Source of the DNA: Sulfuricurvum sp.
Lineage (GTDB): Bacteria; Campylobacterota; Campylobacteria; Campylobacterales; Sulfurimonadaceae
DNA length: 39,067 bases
Direction of reading: 5' to 3'
NCBI RefSeq assembly: GCF_023229695.1
Contig: NZ_JALNYS010000004.1
Location: forward strand, 1-39,067
Part shown: one piece after another, positions 16,770-24,831 of the stretch
How positions within the stretch are numbered: the first letter of the stretch is position 1
Layout of the letters: every line of letters begins with the position of its first letter
Position numbers and translations under genes: made by a program
The notes under the pieces: generated by a model
Databases searched by the model: none
Told to the model about the DNA's origin: nothing
What the model saw: only the letters and a program-made list of their open reading frames with translations

Positions 16770-17374
16770 AAACTAAACAACTAATCGGCAGCCTAATCGC
16801 TGCGTCACTGCTTGTTAGCAGCGTTTACGCTGTGAATGCAGAGGTGGATGAAACCCAATTGGGATTGCGAAAAGTCGATATTTATACCGAAGATACGGCA
16901 CTCCCTAACGGTACCAATTATAATAAGGAAGCCCCGGGAACATCAAAAAGATTTGACCGTGCCTATACCAATGCACCGCCGATGATTCCCCATGATATTG
17001 ATGATTTGGGGGAAATTGATAAAAACAACAACGCATGTCTCGGATGTCACATGCCCAACGTTGCGGGTGACATGGGGGCAACGCCGATTCCCAAGAGTCA
17101 CTTTACCAGTTTTAGACCGACGGTATCGGTCGACGATGAGGATAACCTCAAAGCAGAAAGCGATGACCAAATCATTAAGAAAGATTTAAAAGGGCAGCTG
17201 TGGCAAGGTCGCTATAACTGTTCGGCGTGTCACGCCCCTCAGACAAAAGGGGATTTAAAAGTGGAAAATACCTTTAAGCCCGCCTATACGGACAAAAAGG
17301 GGCAGAAACATAAAAACCAGTCCTATCTCCTTGATGAACTCGACATCGGCGTCAAAGTCGGAAACGGTTTGTAA
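16766..17374 (+). CDS. napB: Di-heme cytochrome c subunit NapB
   Basis: 202 residues with a Sec signal peptide (MKTKQLIGSLIAASLLVSSV, cleavage near YAVNA). Two heme c sites are present: CLGCH (about residue 92) and CSACH (about 152). NapB transfers electrons to NapA in the periplasm. The start overlaps the napH stop as ATGA. Length and heme spacing fit epsilonproteobacterial NapB. Confidence 0.96.
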   Translation: MKTKQLIGSLIAASLLVSSVYAVNAEVDETQLGLRKVDIYTEDTALPNGTNYNKEAPGTSKRFDRAYTNAPPMIPHDIDDLGEIDKNNNACLGCHMPNVAGDMGATPIPKSHFTSFRPTVSVDDEDNLKAESDDQIIKKDLKGQLWQGRYNCSACHAPQTKGDLKVENTFKPAYTDKKGQKHKNQSYLLDELDIGVKVGNGL

Positions 17375-17376
17375 TC

Positions 17377-17856
17377 ATGGAACACGAATCACGTCGGGGT
17401 TTTTTCGGAGCCATTGCCTCTCTCTTCAAAGAGGAAACGCAGGTTATCGTCCGTCCCCCGTATGTGATGGAGGGTGCGACGTTTAACGAATGCCGCTCCT
17501 GCGAGGCGATGTGTGTAAGCGCATGCGAAGAGAATATTATTGATCGTGATCCGCAAGGACTCCCTTTTTTGAATTTCAACCTCTCGGGATGCAGCGATTG
17601 CCACAAATGTTTGGAAGCCTGTACCCCTGCGGTACTCGGCAATCCGACGAAATTTATCCAAGGACACGCAAAAATTACGATGATAAACTGTATGTCCCAT
17701 CAGGGGAGTATTTGCTTTTCATGCAAAGAACCCTGTTTGGAAGATGCGATTGTGTTTAAAGGGATGCTCAACCCGATCATTCTTCCCGAAAAATGTACCG
17801 GGTGCGGCTACTGCATCGGTGTATGCCCTAGCGGAGCGATCGAGGTGGTAGCGTGA
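17377..17856 (+). CDS. napF: Ferredoxin-type protein NapF
   Basis: 159 residues with an early RRGFFGA segment and several [4Fe-4S] Cys clusters (CRSCEAMCVSAC, CSDCHKCLEAC, CFSCKEPCLED, CTGCGYCIGVCP). NapF is a cytoplasmic iron-sulfur protein thought to help NapA maturation or electron supply. It begins 2 bases after the napB stop and its own stop overlaps napL. Confidence 0.93.
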   Translation: MEHESRRGFFGAIASLFKEETQVIVRPPYVMEGATFNECRSCEAMCVSACEENIIDRDPQGLPFLNFNLSGCSDCHKCLEACTPAVLGNPTKFIQGHAKITMINCMSHQGSICFSCKEPCLEDAIVFKGMLNPIILPEKCTGCGYCIGVCPSGAIEVVA

Positions 17857-18794
17857 AACGTATATCTCTCATTTTCCTTTGGTGTGTTCAGGGGTTTGCA
17901 GCGGTTATCACCCCCTCTGCAATCCTCAAAACCGATGGATTGATTAGTGATATGGTGGTTCGGGAGGGGAAAATCTATGCCTCGACCGATGCCGGTGTCG
18001 TGAATGTGTTCGATCTCAAGACGCGACGTAAACTCTCCTCCCTATCCCTACCGAAAGTACAGAGCAGTTCAGGAAAAATATTTTCACCGAAAGTCTATTC
18101 AGTCGATCATTTTGCGGGGTCAACCGTGATGGTCACGCAGAGCGGCGAATCGTTTCGCAATCTCTATCTATGGCGCGATAATGCACTGGTGAAGGTAATC
18201 GGCAATGAAAGCGGATTGCTGATCAAAAAAGTCCGGTTTGTGGATGCCAATCATCTCCTTTTCGGACTCTCCGGTGATACCGTCGTTTTGATGGATGTGA
18301 AGATGAGAAAACGACTTTATGAAGTTCAAGCCGGCGGCGGAGTCTTCGGCGATATGGCGCTGAGTCCTAAGCGCACCCTCGTTGCGATCGGGGATGAGAG
18401 CGGTGAAATCGTCCAAATCGATACCCGTAGCGGCAAGGTACTCAAAACGCTCAGCGGAATCAATCTCGATGCGATCAACCGAATCGCATACCAAAACGAC
18501 ACCATTATCAGCGGCGGACATGATCGGCGTGTGGGGGTGTATAAGCCCCACGGAAGTTATTTCATCGAAACAAATTTTTTCGTCTACGCCGTAGGGCTGA
18601 GCCCCTCCTCCTCCCTCGGGGTCTATACGGACGGAGATGAAAATGAGTTGCAGCTTTTTGAAATCGAAACGCAAAAGAAGCGTGAACGGCTCAAAGGGGG
18701 AGAGAGTCTCTATGATACGCTGATCTTTTTGGATGAGCATACCCTCATAGGTTCCGGAGAAGAAAACAAAATTTATTATTGGAGAATACCGTGA
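17853..18794 (+). CDS. napL: WD40-like beta-propeller periplasmic protein NapL
   Basis: 313 residues, starting at a GTG that overlaps the napF stop as GTGA. A hydrophobic N-terminus (RISLIFLWCVQGFAAVI) looks like a Sec signal. The rest is repeats of beta-strand pattern with blade-like units (for example DLKTRRKLSSLSL, DTRSGKVLKTLSG, GGHDRRVGVYKP), consistent with a 7-blade propeller. NapL is specific to nap operons of this phylum; its precise role in NapA assembly or activity is not established. The assignment rests on the fold pattern and the conserved position between napF and napD. Confidence 0.9.
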   Translation: MKRISLIFLWCVQGFAAVITPSAILKTDGLISDMVVREGKIYASTDAGVVNVFDLKTRRKLSSLSLPKVQSSSGKIFSPKVYSVDHFAGSTVMVTQSGESFRNLYLWRDNALVKVIGNESGLLIKKVRFVDANHLLFGLSGDTVVLMDVKMRKRLYEVQAGGGVFGDMALSPKRTLVAIGDESGEIVQIDTRSGKVLKTLSGINLDAINRIAYQNDTIISGGHDRRVGVYKPHGSYFIETNFFVYAVGLSPSSSLGVYTDGDENELQLFEIETQKKRERLKGGESLYDTLIFLDEHTLIGSGEENKIYYWRIP

Positions 18795-19141
18795 ATATTT
18801 CAAGCATTGTGGTTCAAACCAACCCGAAATTTACCGAAGAGGTGGTCGAAAAATTCAAATCGGCCGATTTTTGCGACTACCATTTTCATGATGAAAAAGG
18901 GCGTATTATTGTCACCATTGAGGGCGAAGGGGTCGAAGAAGAGATTACCAAACTCGTCAAAATACAGGAGATGGCGCATGTTATCTCAGCCGATATGTCG
19001 TTTGCCTACAGCGAAGATGAACTGAATGCGGAGCGTGATAAACTCGAAGCGGTAGGGGGAGATTTACCCGCATGGCTGAATGATGAAAACGCTACCAAGC
19101 GCGATATTAAATACAACGGCGATCTGAAAGATCGATTTTAA
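18791..19141 (+). CDS. napD: NapA maturation chaperone NapD
   Basis: 116 residues from a GTG at 18791, giving MNISSIVVQTNPKF, the usual NapD N-terminus. An in-frame TTG at 18779 is rejected because GGAG (18781-18784) is correctly placed for the GTG, and the GTGA overlaps the napL stop. NapD binds the NapA Tat signal in the cytoplasm and holds it back until cofactor is inserted. The core (about 1-80) matches the family; the acidic C-terminal extension is longer than in enterobacteria. nrdD follows after 24 bases. Confidence 0.93.
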   Translation: MNISSIVVQTNPKFTEEVVEKFKSADFCDYHFHDEKGRIIVTIEGEGVEEEITKLVKIQEMAHVISADMSFAYSEDELNAERDKLEAVGGDLPAWLNDENATKRDIKYNGDLKDRF

Positions 19142-19165
19142 TTCAATAGCGGAAAGAAGGGTGCG

Positions 19166-21295
19166 ATGAGTATTTTAATCACAAAACGAGACGGGAGCAA
19201 AGAGAATTTTGCCCCCTATAAAATTAAAGACGCTGTTGCAAAAGCTTTTGCCAGCGTCGGAACACCTCTCGATGCAACCCTTGTCAGTCAAGTCTTAGAA
19301 ACCATCCGTTCGCACTCCATTATCGAAGTCGAAGCGATTCAAGATCTCATTGAGCACTCTTTATTTGACGCACGTTATTTTGATGTCATGAAATCGTTCG
19401 TCACCTACCGTTTCCTCCATAAAATGCAGCGCGAACACATCCTCGGTCTGGGGTCCGATACTACCTTCGTCAACAGTACCCAAAGCGTTCAGGAATACAT
19501 CAATAAATCCGACTGGCGGGTCAATGCCAATGCCAATACCGGCTATTCCAATGCCGGACTGGTCAACAATCTCGCCGGAAAAGTAATCGCCAATTTTTGG
19601 CTGGACACCGTCTACTCTGCCGCAGAGGGACAAGCGCACCGAAACGGCGATATCCACATCCATGATCTCGACTGCCTTACGGGATATTGCGCCGGATGGA
19701 GCCTGAGAGCTCTTTTGAATGAGGGGTTTAACGGGGTACGCGGCAGAGTCGAGAGCTCTCCGCCGCGCCATCTGCGCGAAGCGTTGGGGCAGATGGCCAA
19801 TTTTCTGGGAATTTTGCAATCCGAATGGGCGGGGGCGCAGGCGTTTAGCTCATTTGATACCTATCTGGCTCCCTATGTCTTTATCGATGCCCTCCCCCCA
19901 AGCGACGTTAAAAAAGCGATACGCGGGTTTGTCTATAACCTCAATGTCCCCGCACGCTGGGGACAATCGCCCTTTACCAATGTCACCCTCGACTGGATCG
20001 TCCCCGAAGATCTGAGAGAACAATTTCCGACACTAAACGATCATCATCTCTTCGAAGAGATCACCGCTACGGCGCATCATCAACGCCGTCTTCATGAACG
20101 GGGTTTACGCACACTGGGTGAGCTGACGTACGGTGATTTTCAAGCGGAGATGAACATTATCAATCGTGCCTTTTATGAGGTGATGACCGAAGGCGACAGC
20201 GGCGGTCAGCCCTTTACGTTCCCGATTCCGACCGTCAATATCACCGAAGATTTTGACTGGTACGGCGAAAATACCGATATTTTATTTGAAAATACCGCCA
20301 AAATCGGCTCCAGCTATTTTCAAAACTTTGTCGGCAGCCAATATATCCGGAGCGAAACGGGGGAACGCGTAGAGAACCCTCACGCCTATAAACCGGGACA
20401 TGTCCGAAGTATGTGCTGCCGGCTGCAGCTTGATTTGCGCGAACTGCTCAAACGCGGCGGCGGACTCTTCGGAAGCGCAGAAATGACGGGAAGTATCGGC
20501 GTCGTCACGATCAATATGGCACGTCTCGGATACCTCTATAAAAATGATTTTCCCGCTCTTATGAAAGCGCTCGATGATCTGATAGAGATTGCCCGTTCGA
20601 CACTGGAGAAAAAGCGCCTTTTTGTCAAAGAGATGTTTGACAGAGGTCTCTATCCCTACACCGCCCGTTATCTCAAAGATTTTCGAAACCACTTCTCGAC
20701 GATCGGCGTTAACGGAATGAACGAGATGATCCGCAATCTAACCGAAGACACCGAAGATATTTCTACCCCAAAAGGGATAGAGATCGCCCTGACAATCCTC
20801 GATCACATGCGGGACAAAATGCGCTCGTTTCAAGAACAAAGCGGCAATCTCTACAACCTCGAAGCGACCCCGGCGGAGGGGACGACCTACCGTTTTGCGA
20901 AAGAGGACATCAAACGCTACCCCGACATCCTCCAAGCCGGAGAGGGGGAGAACATCTACTATACCAACAGCTCCCAGCTCCCCGTCCGCTTTACGGACGA
21001 TCCGTTCGAGGCGTTGACGCTTCAAGACACCTTGCAATGCCGCTATACGGGAGGGACGGTATTGCATCTGTATATGGGGGAACGCCTCAGTTCCGCCGAA
21101 GCGTGCCGACGGATGGTGAAAAACGTCATTACCCATTTTCGCCTCCCCTACATCACCGTCACCCCGACGTTTTCCGTCTGCTCTACGCACGGCTACTTAA
21201 GCGGCGAACACGAGTTCTGCCCCCATTGTGATGAGCAGATCATCACCAGATACCCTCAGCCTCTGCCTCAACAGAGGCAAGCTTTAGTGCCATAG
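19166..21295 (+). CDS. nrdD: Anaerobic (class III) ribonucleoside-triphosphate reductase, large chain lacking the glycyl-radical segment
   Basis: 709 residues. An ATP-cone domain (about 1-95, beginning ITKRDGSKENF) is followed by the catalytic barrel with RGFVYNLNVPARWG, QPFTFPIPTVNIT and SMCCRLQLDLREL. The C-terminal zinc motif is present (FSVCSTHGYLSGEHEFCPHC), but the chain ends 23 residues later at a TAG. The RVxGY glycyl-radical segment expected after the zinc motif is not in this frame; it is encoded by the next ORF (21358-21534). The enzyme makes dNTPs without oxygen. AGAAGGG precedes the ATG. The 24-base gap from napD, with no terminator between, suggests cotranscription with nap. Confidence 0.95.
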   Translation: MSILITKRDGSKENFAPYKIKDAVAKAFASVGTPLDATLVSQVLETIRSHSIIEVEAIQDLIEHSLFDARYFDVMKSFVTYRFLHKMQREHILGLGSDTTFVNSTQSVQEYINKSDWRVNANANTGYSNAGLVNNLAGKVIANFWLDTVYSAAEGQAHRNGDIHIHDLDCLTGYCAGWSLRALLNEGFNGVRGRVESSPPRHLREALGQMANFLGILQSEWAGAQAFSSFDTYLAPYVFIDALPPSDVKKAIRGFVYNLNVPARWGQSPFTNVTLDWIVPEDLREQFPTLNDHHLFEEITATAHHQRRLHERGLRTLGELTYGDFQAEMNIINRAFYEVMTEGDSGGQPFTFPIPTVNITEDFDWYGENTDILFENTAKIGSSYFQNFVGSQYIRSETGERVENPHAYKPGHVRSMCCRLQLDLRELLKRGGGLFGSAEMTGSIGVVTINMARLGYLYKNDFPALMKALDDLIEIARSTLEKKRLFVKEMFDRGLYPYTARYLKDFRNHFSTIGVNGMNEMIRNLTEDTEDISTPKGIEIALTILDHMRDKMRSFQEQSGNLYNLEATPAEGTTYRFAKEDIKRYPDILQAGEGENIYYTNSSQLPVRFTDDPFEALTLQDTLQCRYTGGTVLHLYMGERLSSAEACRRMVKNVITHFRLPYITVTPTFSVCSTHGYLSGEHEFCPHCDEQIITRYPQPLPQQRQALVP

Positions 21296-21306
21296 CGGCC
21301 AGCGCA

Positions 21307-21331
21307 GCCGAAGGGATTTTATCCCTTCGGC
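21307..21331 (+). promoter_or_regulatory. Perfect 11-bp hairpin between the nrdD chain and its glycyl-radical ORF
   Basis: Stem GCCGAAGGGAT/ATCCCTTCGGC with a TTT loop, 11 bases after the nrdD stop. It is followed by GTTTAAAAC rather than a U-run, so it is a poor intrinsic terminator and is more likely an mRNA-stability or partial attenuation element. A poly-A stretch and AAGGAG then precede the next start. Confidence 0.7.
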
Positions 21332-21357
21332 GTTTAAAACAAAAAAAAGGAGCTCTA

Positions 21358-21534
21358 ATGAATACGCATAAAGTTTTAGAAGAACACGCAAACGAACGGA
21401 CACGCTGTATGGTCTATACGCGGGTAATGGGATACCATCGCCCTGTAGAGAGCTTCAACCTCGGCAAAAAAGGGGAACACAAAGAGCGCCAGTGTTTCAG
21501 CGAATCGCCAAAGCGTCATGAAACCTCTTTATGA
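21358..21534 (+). CDS. Stand-alone glycyl-radical segment of class III ribonucleotide reductase (58 aa)
   Basis: 58 residues starting at ATG 21358, with AAGGAG seven bases upstream. It contains RTRCMVYTRVMGYHRPVESF followed by NLGKKGEHKER, which is what normally forms the C-terminus of NrdD: the RVMGY loop with the radical Gly (Gly25 here). It is in a different frame from nrdD and separated from it by a stop, a hairpin and 62 bases, so it must be translated separately. It overlaps nrdG by 17 bases. The likely role is to dock onto the NrdD barrel and carry the radical made by NrdG, by analogy with GrcA/YfiD, which replaces the radical domain of pyruvate formate-lyase. The homology is clear; the function as a separate subunit is inference. 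Confidence 0.85.
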   Translation: MNTHKVLEEHANERTRCMVYTRVMGYHRPVESFNLGKKGEHKERQCFSESPKRHETSL

Positions 21535-22198
21535 CATTACCCCCTTTACCCTCTTAGACTACCCCGATCTTCCCGCCGCCATTTTTTGGTTCGCGGGGTG
21601 CAATCTTCGATGTTCGTATTGCTACAATCCCGAAATCGTTCTGGGACGCGGGAAAATCGGCGAAGACGATGCTCTCGCATTTTTAGCTACCCGTATAGGA
21701 CTGCTGGAGGGGGTTGTCCTCTCCGGAGGCGAGTGTACCCTCTACCCCCGTCTGCTCCCGTTTTGCCGTGCGATCAAAGAGATGGGATTTAAGCTGAAAA
21801 TCGACACCAACGCCATGCGTCCCGATGTACTCAAAGCCCTCGCGGACGAACATCTGATCGATACCGTCGCCCTCGATTATAAAACGACGCAGGAGCACTG
21901 GGACGAACTGTGCGCGGGGGGAGAGGAGGCCCTCTTTTGGGACTCTTTTGAACACCTGCAACAAAGCGGTATTGCTTTTGAAGTACGCACGACCGTCCAT
22001 ACCGGACTGATCGATGAAGCAACCCTGATTCAAATGGGCCGTAAATTGGAATCGGCGGGGTACAAAGGTGTCTACGCCCTCCAATCGTTTGCAACCGGAT
22101 GCGAAACCCTCAAGCCTATTGCGGCGGAGAATCATTCCGTCTGCATTGAACGGCTTCAACTCCACGTTAAACTCCCCATTATCCATCGCAGCCTCTGA
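21518..22198 (+). CDS. nrdG: Radical-SAM activating enzyme for the anaerobic reductase
   Basis: 226 residues. The radical-SAM cluster motif CNLRCSYC (CxxxCxxC, about residues 28-35) follows TLLDYPDLPAAIFWFAGCN; the GGE-type SAM-contact motif is VVLSGGECTLYP. It uses a [4Fe-4S] cluster and S-adenosylmethionine to place the glycyl radical. The ATG at 21518 lies inside the glycyl-radical ORF, so the two are probably translationally coupled. The substrate would be the small 58-residue protein rather than a fused NrdD tail, or the complex of both. Confidence 0.93.
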   Translation: MKPLYDITPFTLLDYPDLPAAIFWFAGCNLRCSYCYNPEIVLGRGKIGEDDALAFLATRIGLLEGVVLSGGECTLYPRLLPFCRAIKEMGFKLKIDTNAMRPDVLKALADEHLIDTVALDYKTTQEHWDELCAGGEEALFWDSFEHLQQSGIAFEVRTTVHTGLIDEATLIQMGRKLESAGYKGVYALQSFATGCETLKPIAAENHSVCIERLQLHVKLPIIHRSL

Positions 22199-22223
22199 AA
22201 TGCTTGAACTCCACACCAAATTT

Positions 22224-22438
22224 CTTAACTGACCTTACGCACCTTGCCTTAACAGGTACTTCAAGGGGCGTTAATCTCCCGTATCCGAAAGATACGGGTA
22301 GCTTTAGGGGGTTGTATGGGTGAAAAGCGTCAAAAAAGCCAACTGCTTGGCTTTTTTAGCTTTGGAACCCGGCCGATGCACGAAGTGCCGGCTGGGCCGT
22401 CCCTGCCACTTTCTGGGCTTCGCCCAGAAAGTGCGTAA
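22224..22438 (-). repeat. Modular palindromic intergenic repeat, copy C (inverse orientation)
   Basis: 215 bases. Read on the minus strand it starts TTACGCACTTTC and ends AGGTCAGTTAAG, the same boundaries as copy A. It shares GGCAGGGACG, ACAACCCCCTAAAGCT and the hairpin CCCGTATC/GATACGGG (22278-22298). It differs by an 82-base insert (22316-22397) where copy A has about 10 bases. The insert holds two further hairpins, one a strong terminator. Together with 22439-22519 it fills the gap between nrdG and glmS. Confidence 0.8.
22332..22357. terminator. Bidirectional intrinsic terminator inside repeat copy C
   Basis: AAAAAAGCCAA / TTGGCTTTTTT stem with a CTGC loop, followed on the plus strand by the T-run of its own right arm. 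It lies 134 bases after the nrdG stop and 160 bases before glmS, so it would end the nap-nrd transcript. Confidence 0.75.
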
Positions 22439-22472
22439 CATCAGTTTCTTAATCGAAAAGCAAACCAAGATG

Positions 22473-22481
22473 TGCGATAAT
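22473..22481 (+). promoter_or_regulatory. Candidate extended -10 promoter for glmS
   Basis: TGC-GATAAT at 22473-22481 has the TGn extension typical of promoters with weak -35 boxes. It lies 39 bases before the glmS start, and GGGAGAG precedes the ATG. The -35 region is not convincing. Confidence 0.4.
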
Positions 22482-22519
22482 GCACGCGAAATAATCGCTA
22501 AACTGGTGGGAGAGTAAAT

Positions 22520-24334
22520 ATGTGCGGAATCGTGGGCTACATCGGGGTTAAACCGATCAAAGAGATTCTGATTGAAGGGTTACGGGAGCTTGAATATCGG
22601 GGATACGATTCTGCCGGTATTGCCGTGCTTCAAAACGGAAACTTCTCTTTATTCAAAGCGGTCGGAAAGCTGGTCAATCTGGAGGAGAAAGCCAAGAATT
22701 TCGAAAGTGACGGTTTTTCGGTCGGGATTGGGCATACCCGCTGGGCGACGCACGGCAAACCGACTGAGCTCAATGCCCATCCGCACGTCGGACACAATTC
22801 GTATGTGGTTCACAACGGCATTATCGAGAACTATCAGGAACTTAAAGGGATGCTCACCGAAGAGGGGGTCCGTTTTTTAAGCCAGACCGATACGGAGGTG
22901 ATCGTCCATCTCTTTGAGTATCGGTTACGTACCGAACCAAGCGCTCTGGAGGCGTTTACGAAAACCCTCGATCAGCTCGAAGGGGCTTATGCGACGCTGT
23001 TGGTCAACGCATCGCTAAATGACACCATCTTCTTTGCCAAACAGGGTTCTCCGATGATTATCGGACGCAACAGCGAGGGGGAGATCTTTTTCGCCTCTTC
23101 GGATGCGGCATTGATCGGGAAATGTCAGGAAGTGCTCTATCTGGAAGACGGTCATTACGGGTGTGCGACGGGGAGTGAAATCAAACTCTTTAATGCGCAC
23201 CATCATGAAGTTCCCCTCCATTTTACTCCGTTAAACGAGAACAAACTCTCTGCACAAAAAGAGGGATACCGTTTCTTTATGGAAAAAGAGATTTATGAAC
23301 AGAGTCAGGTCCTGATCGACACCCTTATGGGGCGGTTACGGGATGAGAGTATCTATTTCGAAGAGCTTGATGCGGCCCTTTTTGACGGAATCCGGGAGAT
23401 CAAGCTGTGTGCCTGCGGTACCAGTTATCATGCGGCCATGGTGGCCGGTTACCTGTTGGAGCGCCATGCCAAGATCCGCACCTCCATCGAAATCGCCAGC
23501 GAATTTCGCTATCGTGAGCCTTTTTTAACCCCAGACCCCCTCTTTATCGTCATCAGCCAAAGCGGTGAAACGGCCGATACGTTAGAGAGTCTTAAGATGG
23601 CCAAGGCCTTCGGTCTTAAAACGATGGTGATTTGTAATGTCGACAACTCGTCGATGGTTCGTCTGGCCGATGCGAGTCTCCTCACCCGTGCCGGAATCGA
23701 GAAAGGGGTTGCCTCTACCAAGGCGTTTGCAACACAGGTAAGTGTACTCTGGATGCTCTCTCTCTTTCTTGCCGGTGAGCGCAAAACCCTCGATACCGCT
23801 GAGATCAAACGGCAGATCCAATTGCTTCGTCTCCTGCCTACGACGACGAAGGTTGATAACGACATCCACGAACAGCTTCGCCGTCTCTCCAAGCGGTATC
23901 TTCATGGGCATGGATTCTTCTTTATCGGACGGGATGTTTTTTATCCTCTCGCACTTGAGGGGGCACTTAAGCTCAAAGAGATCACCTATCTCCATGCCGA
24001 AGGGTACCCAAGCGGAGAGATGAAGCACGGCCCCATCGCTCTAGCCGATCCGGAGCTCTTTACCATTGCCCTGCTACCGCAGCATAAGCTCTACGACAAG
24101 ACCAAGAGCAACATTGAAGAGCTCAGTGCCCGTGACTCCACCATCTGTTCGATCAGCCCTCTGGAGTTTGACAAAGCCGATGATCATATCCGTACTCAGC
24201 ATGCCGATGATTACATGCTTGAATTCTTTGAGATGATGGTAGTTCTTCAGCTCCTCTCGATGGAAATCGCCGTCCGGCTTGGGAATGATGTCGACATGCC
24301 TCGCAACCTTGCTAAAAGTGTTACTGTTGAGTAA
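22520..24334 (+). CDS. glmS: Glutamine--fructose-6-phosphate aminotransferase (isomerizing)
   Basis: 604 residues, full length. The N-terminal glutaminase domain begins MCGIVGYIG with Cys2 as the nucleophile, followed by RGYDSAGIAV and GIGHTRWATHG. Two SIS sugar-binding domains follow (about 290-420 and 455-595), with SQSGETADT and EGALKLKEITY, and the C-terminus LAKSVTVE is the conserved catalytic tail. It makes glucosamine-6-phosphate for peptidoglycan and LPS. It stands alone between a terminator and a convergent operon; its TAA lies within a palindrome shared with the convergent gene. Confidence 0.98.
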   Translation: MCGIVGYIGVKPIKEILIEGLRELEYRGYDSAGIAVLQNGNFSLFKAVGKLVNLEEKAKNFESDGFSVGIGHTRWATHGKPTELNAHPHVGHNSYVVHNGIIENYQELKGMLTEEGVRFLSQTDTEVIVHLFEYRLRTEPSALEAFTKTLDQLEGAYATLLVNASLNDTIFFAKQGSPMIIGRNSEGEIFFASSDAALIGKCQEVLYLEDGHYGCATGSEIKLFNAHHHEVPLHFTPLNENKLSAQKEGYRFFMEKEIYEQSQVLIDTLMGRLRDESIYFEELDAALFDGIREIKLCACGTSYHAAMVAGYLLERHAKIRTSIEIASEFRYREPFLTPDPLFIVISQSGETADTLESLKMAKAFGLKTMVICNVDNSSMVRLADASLLTRAGIEKGVASTKAFATQVSVLWMLSLFLAGERKTLDTAEIKRQIQLLRLLPTTTKVDNDIHEQLRRLSKRYLHGHGFFFIGRDVFYPLALEGALKLKEITYLHAEGYPSGEMKHGPIALADPELFTIALLPQHKLYDKTKSNIEELSARDSTICSISPLEFDKADDHIRTQHADDYMLEFFEMMVVLQLLSMEIAVRLGNDVDMPRNLAKSVTVE

Positions 24335-24362
24335 AATGGATTTTAAAATCCGTTTTACTCAA
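24327..24362. terminator. Palindromic bidirectional terminator shared by convergent stop codons
   Basis: An 18-bp inverted repeat centred at 24344.5 (left arm TTGAGTAAAATGGATTTT), perfect except for one T/G pair. The glmS stop (24332-24334) and the HPP gene stop (24357-24355) occupy symmetric places in it, so both proteins end in Glu-stop encoded by the same GAGTAA. Confidence 0.75.
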
Positions 24363-24831
24363 AGTACACCCCTATCTTTTTTTTGATTCTCTCGATACTC
24401 ATGGCAATAATGACAAGGGCAATTAACCCCAATACCAGCGGTTCAAACAGGTAAAAAGAAAGATGCCCCTGCGTCACAATCAAAAAATTGGCACCGGCGG
24501 GAGGATGAATTACTCTTCCCCAATGCATCAGCATAATGGTCAGTCCCAATCCGATACCGACTGGGAGCCAGCCGGCCTGAGTATACGTAACAATAAACAT
24601 TCCCAGCGTTGTTGAAATAACATAACCGCCGAAGATATTCCATGGATGGGAAAAAGGGCTTTTGGGGGCACTGAAGAGGAGTACGGCCGTTGCCCCGAAT
24701 GGGGCAATAATCAGCAGAGTATTGGCTTTTTCAGCGATCAAGCCGATAAAAGCGAGCCCGATCAAGGCTCCGACCCCGGCAATCACACTCTCGATAAAAT
24801 GGAGCAGTTTTTTTTTATCAGCGCGCTGCAT
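24355..24831 (-). CDS. HPP-family integral membrane protein
   Basis: 158 residues with four predicted transmembrane helices (about 13-33, 35-55, 68-90 and 125-150). The family motif HPPAGAN lies at about residue 108, and the second helix holds IIAPFGATAVLLFSAP. HPP proteins are little studied; some plant and cyanobacterial members are reported to move nitrite. Its start overlaps the end of the haemoglobin gene by 14 bases, so the two form an operon under the FNR-type promoter. A nitrite or nitrogen-oxide transport role fits the context but is inference. Confidence 0.85.
   Translation of the reverse strand: MQRADKKKLLHFIESVIAGVGALIGLAFIGLIAEKANTLLIIAPFGATAVLLFSAPKSPFSHPWNIFGGYVISTTLGMFIVTYTQAGWLPVGIGLGLTIMLMHWGRVIHPPAGANFLIVTQGHLSFYLFEPLVLGLIALVIIAMSIERIKKKIGVYFE

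Noticed and set aside
21293..21357. Programmed frameshift joining nrdD to the glycyl-radical ORF
   Set aside because: The A-tract lies after the nrdD stop and the small ORF has its own ribosome site and ATG, so separate translation is simpler.
22320..22517. 65-residue plus-strand ORF between nrdG and glmS
   Set aside because: It runs straight through the hairpins and terminator of repeat copy C, has no ribosome site, and its sequence is explained by the repeat.
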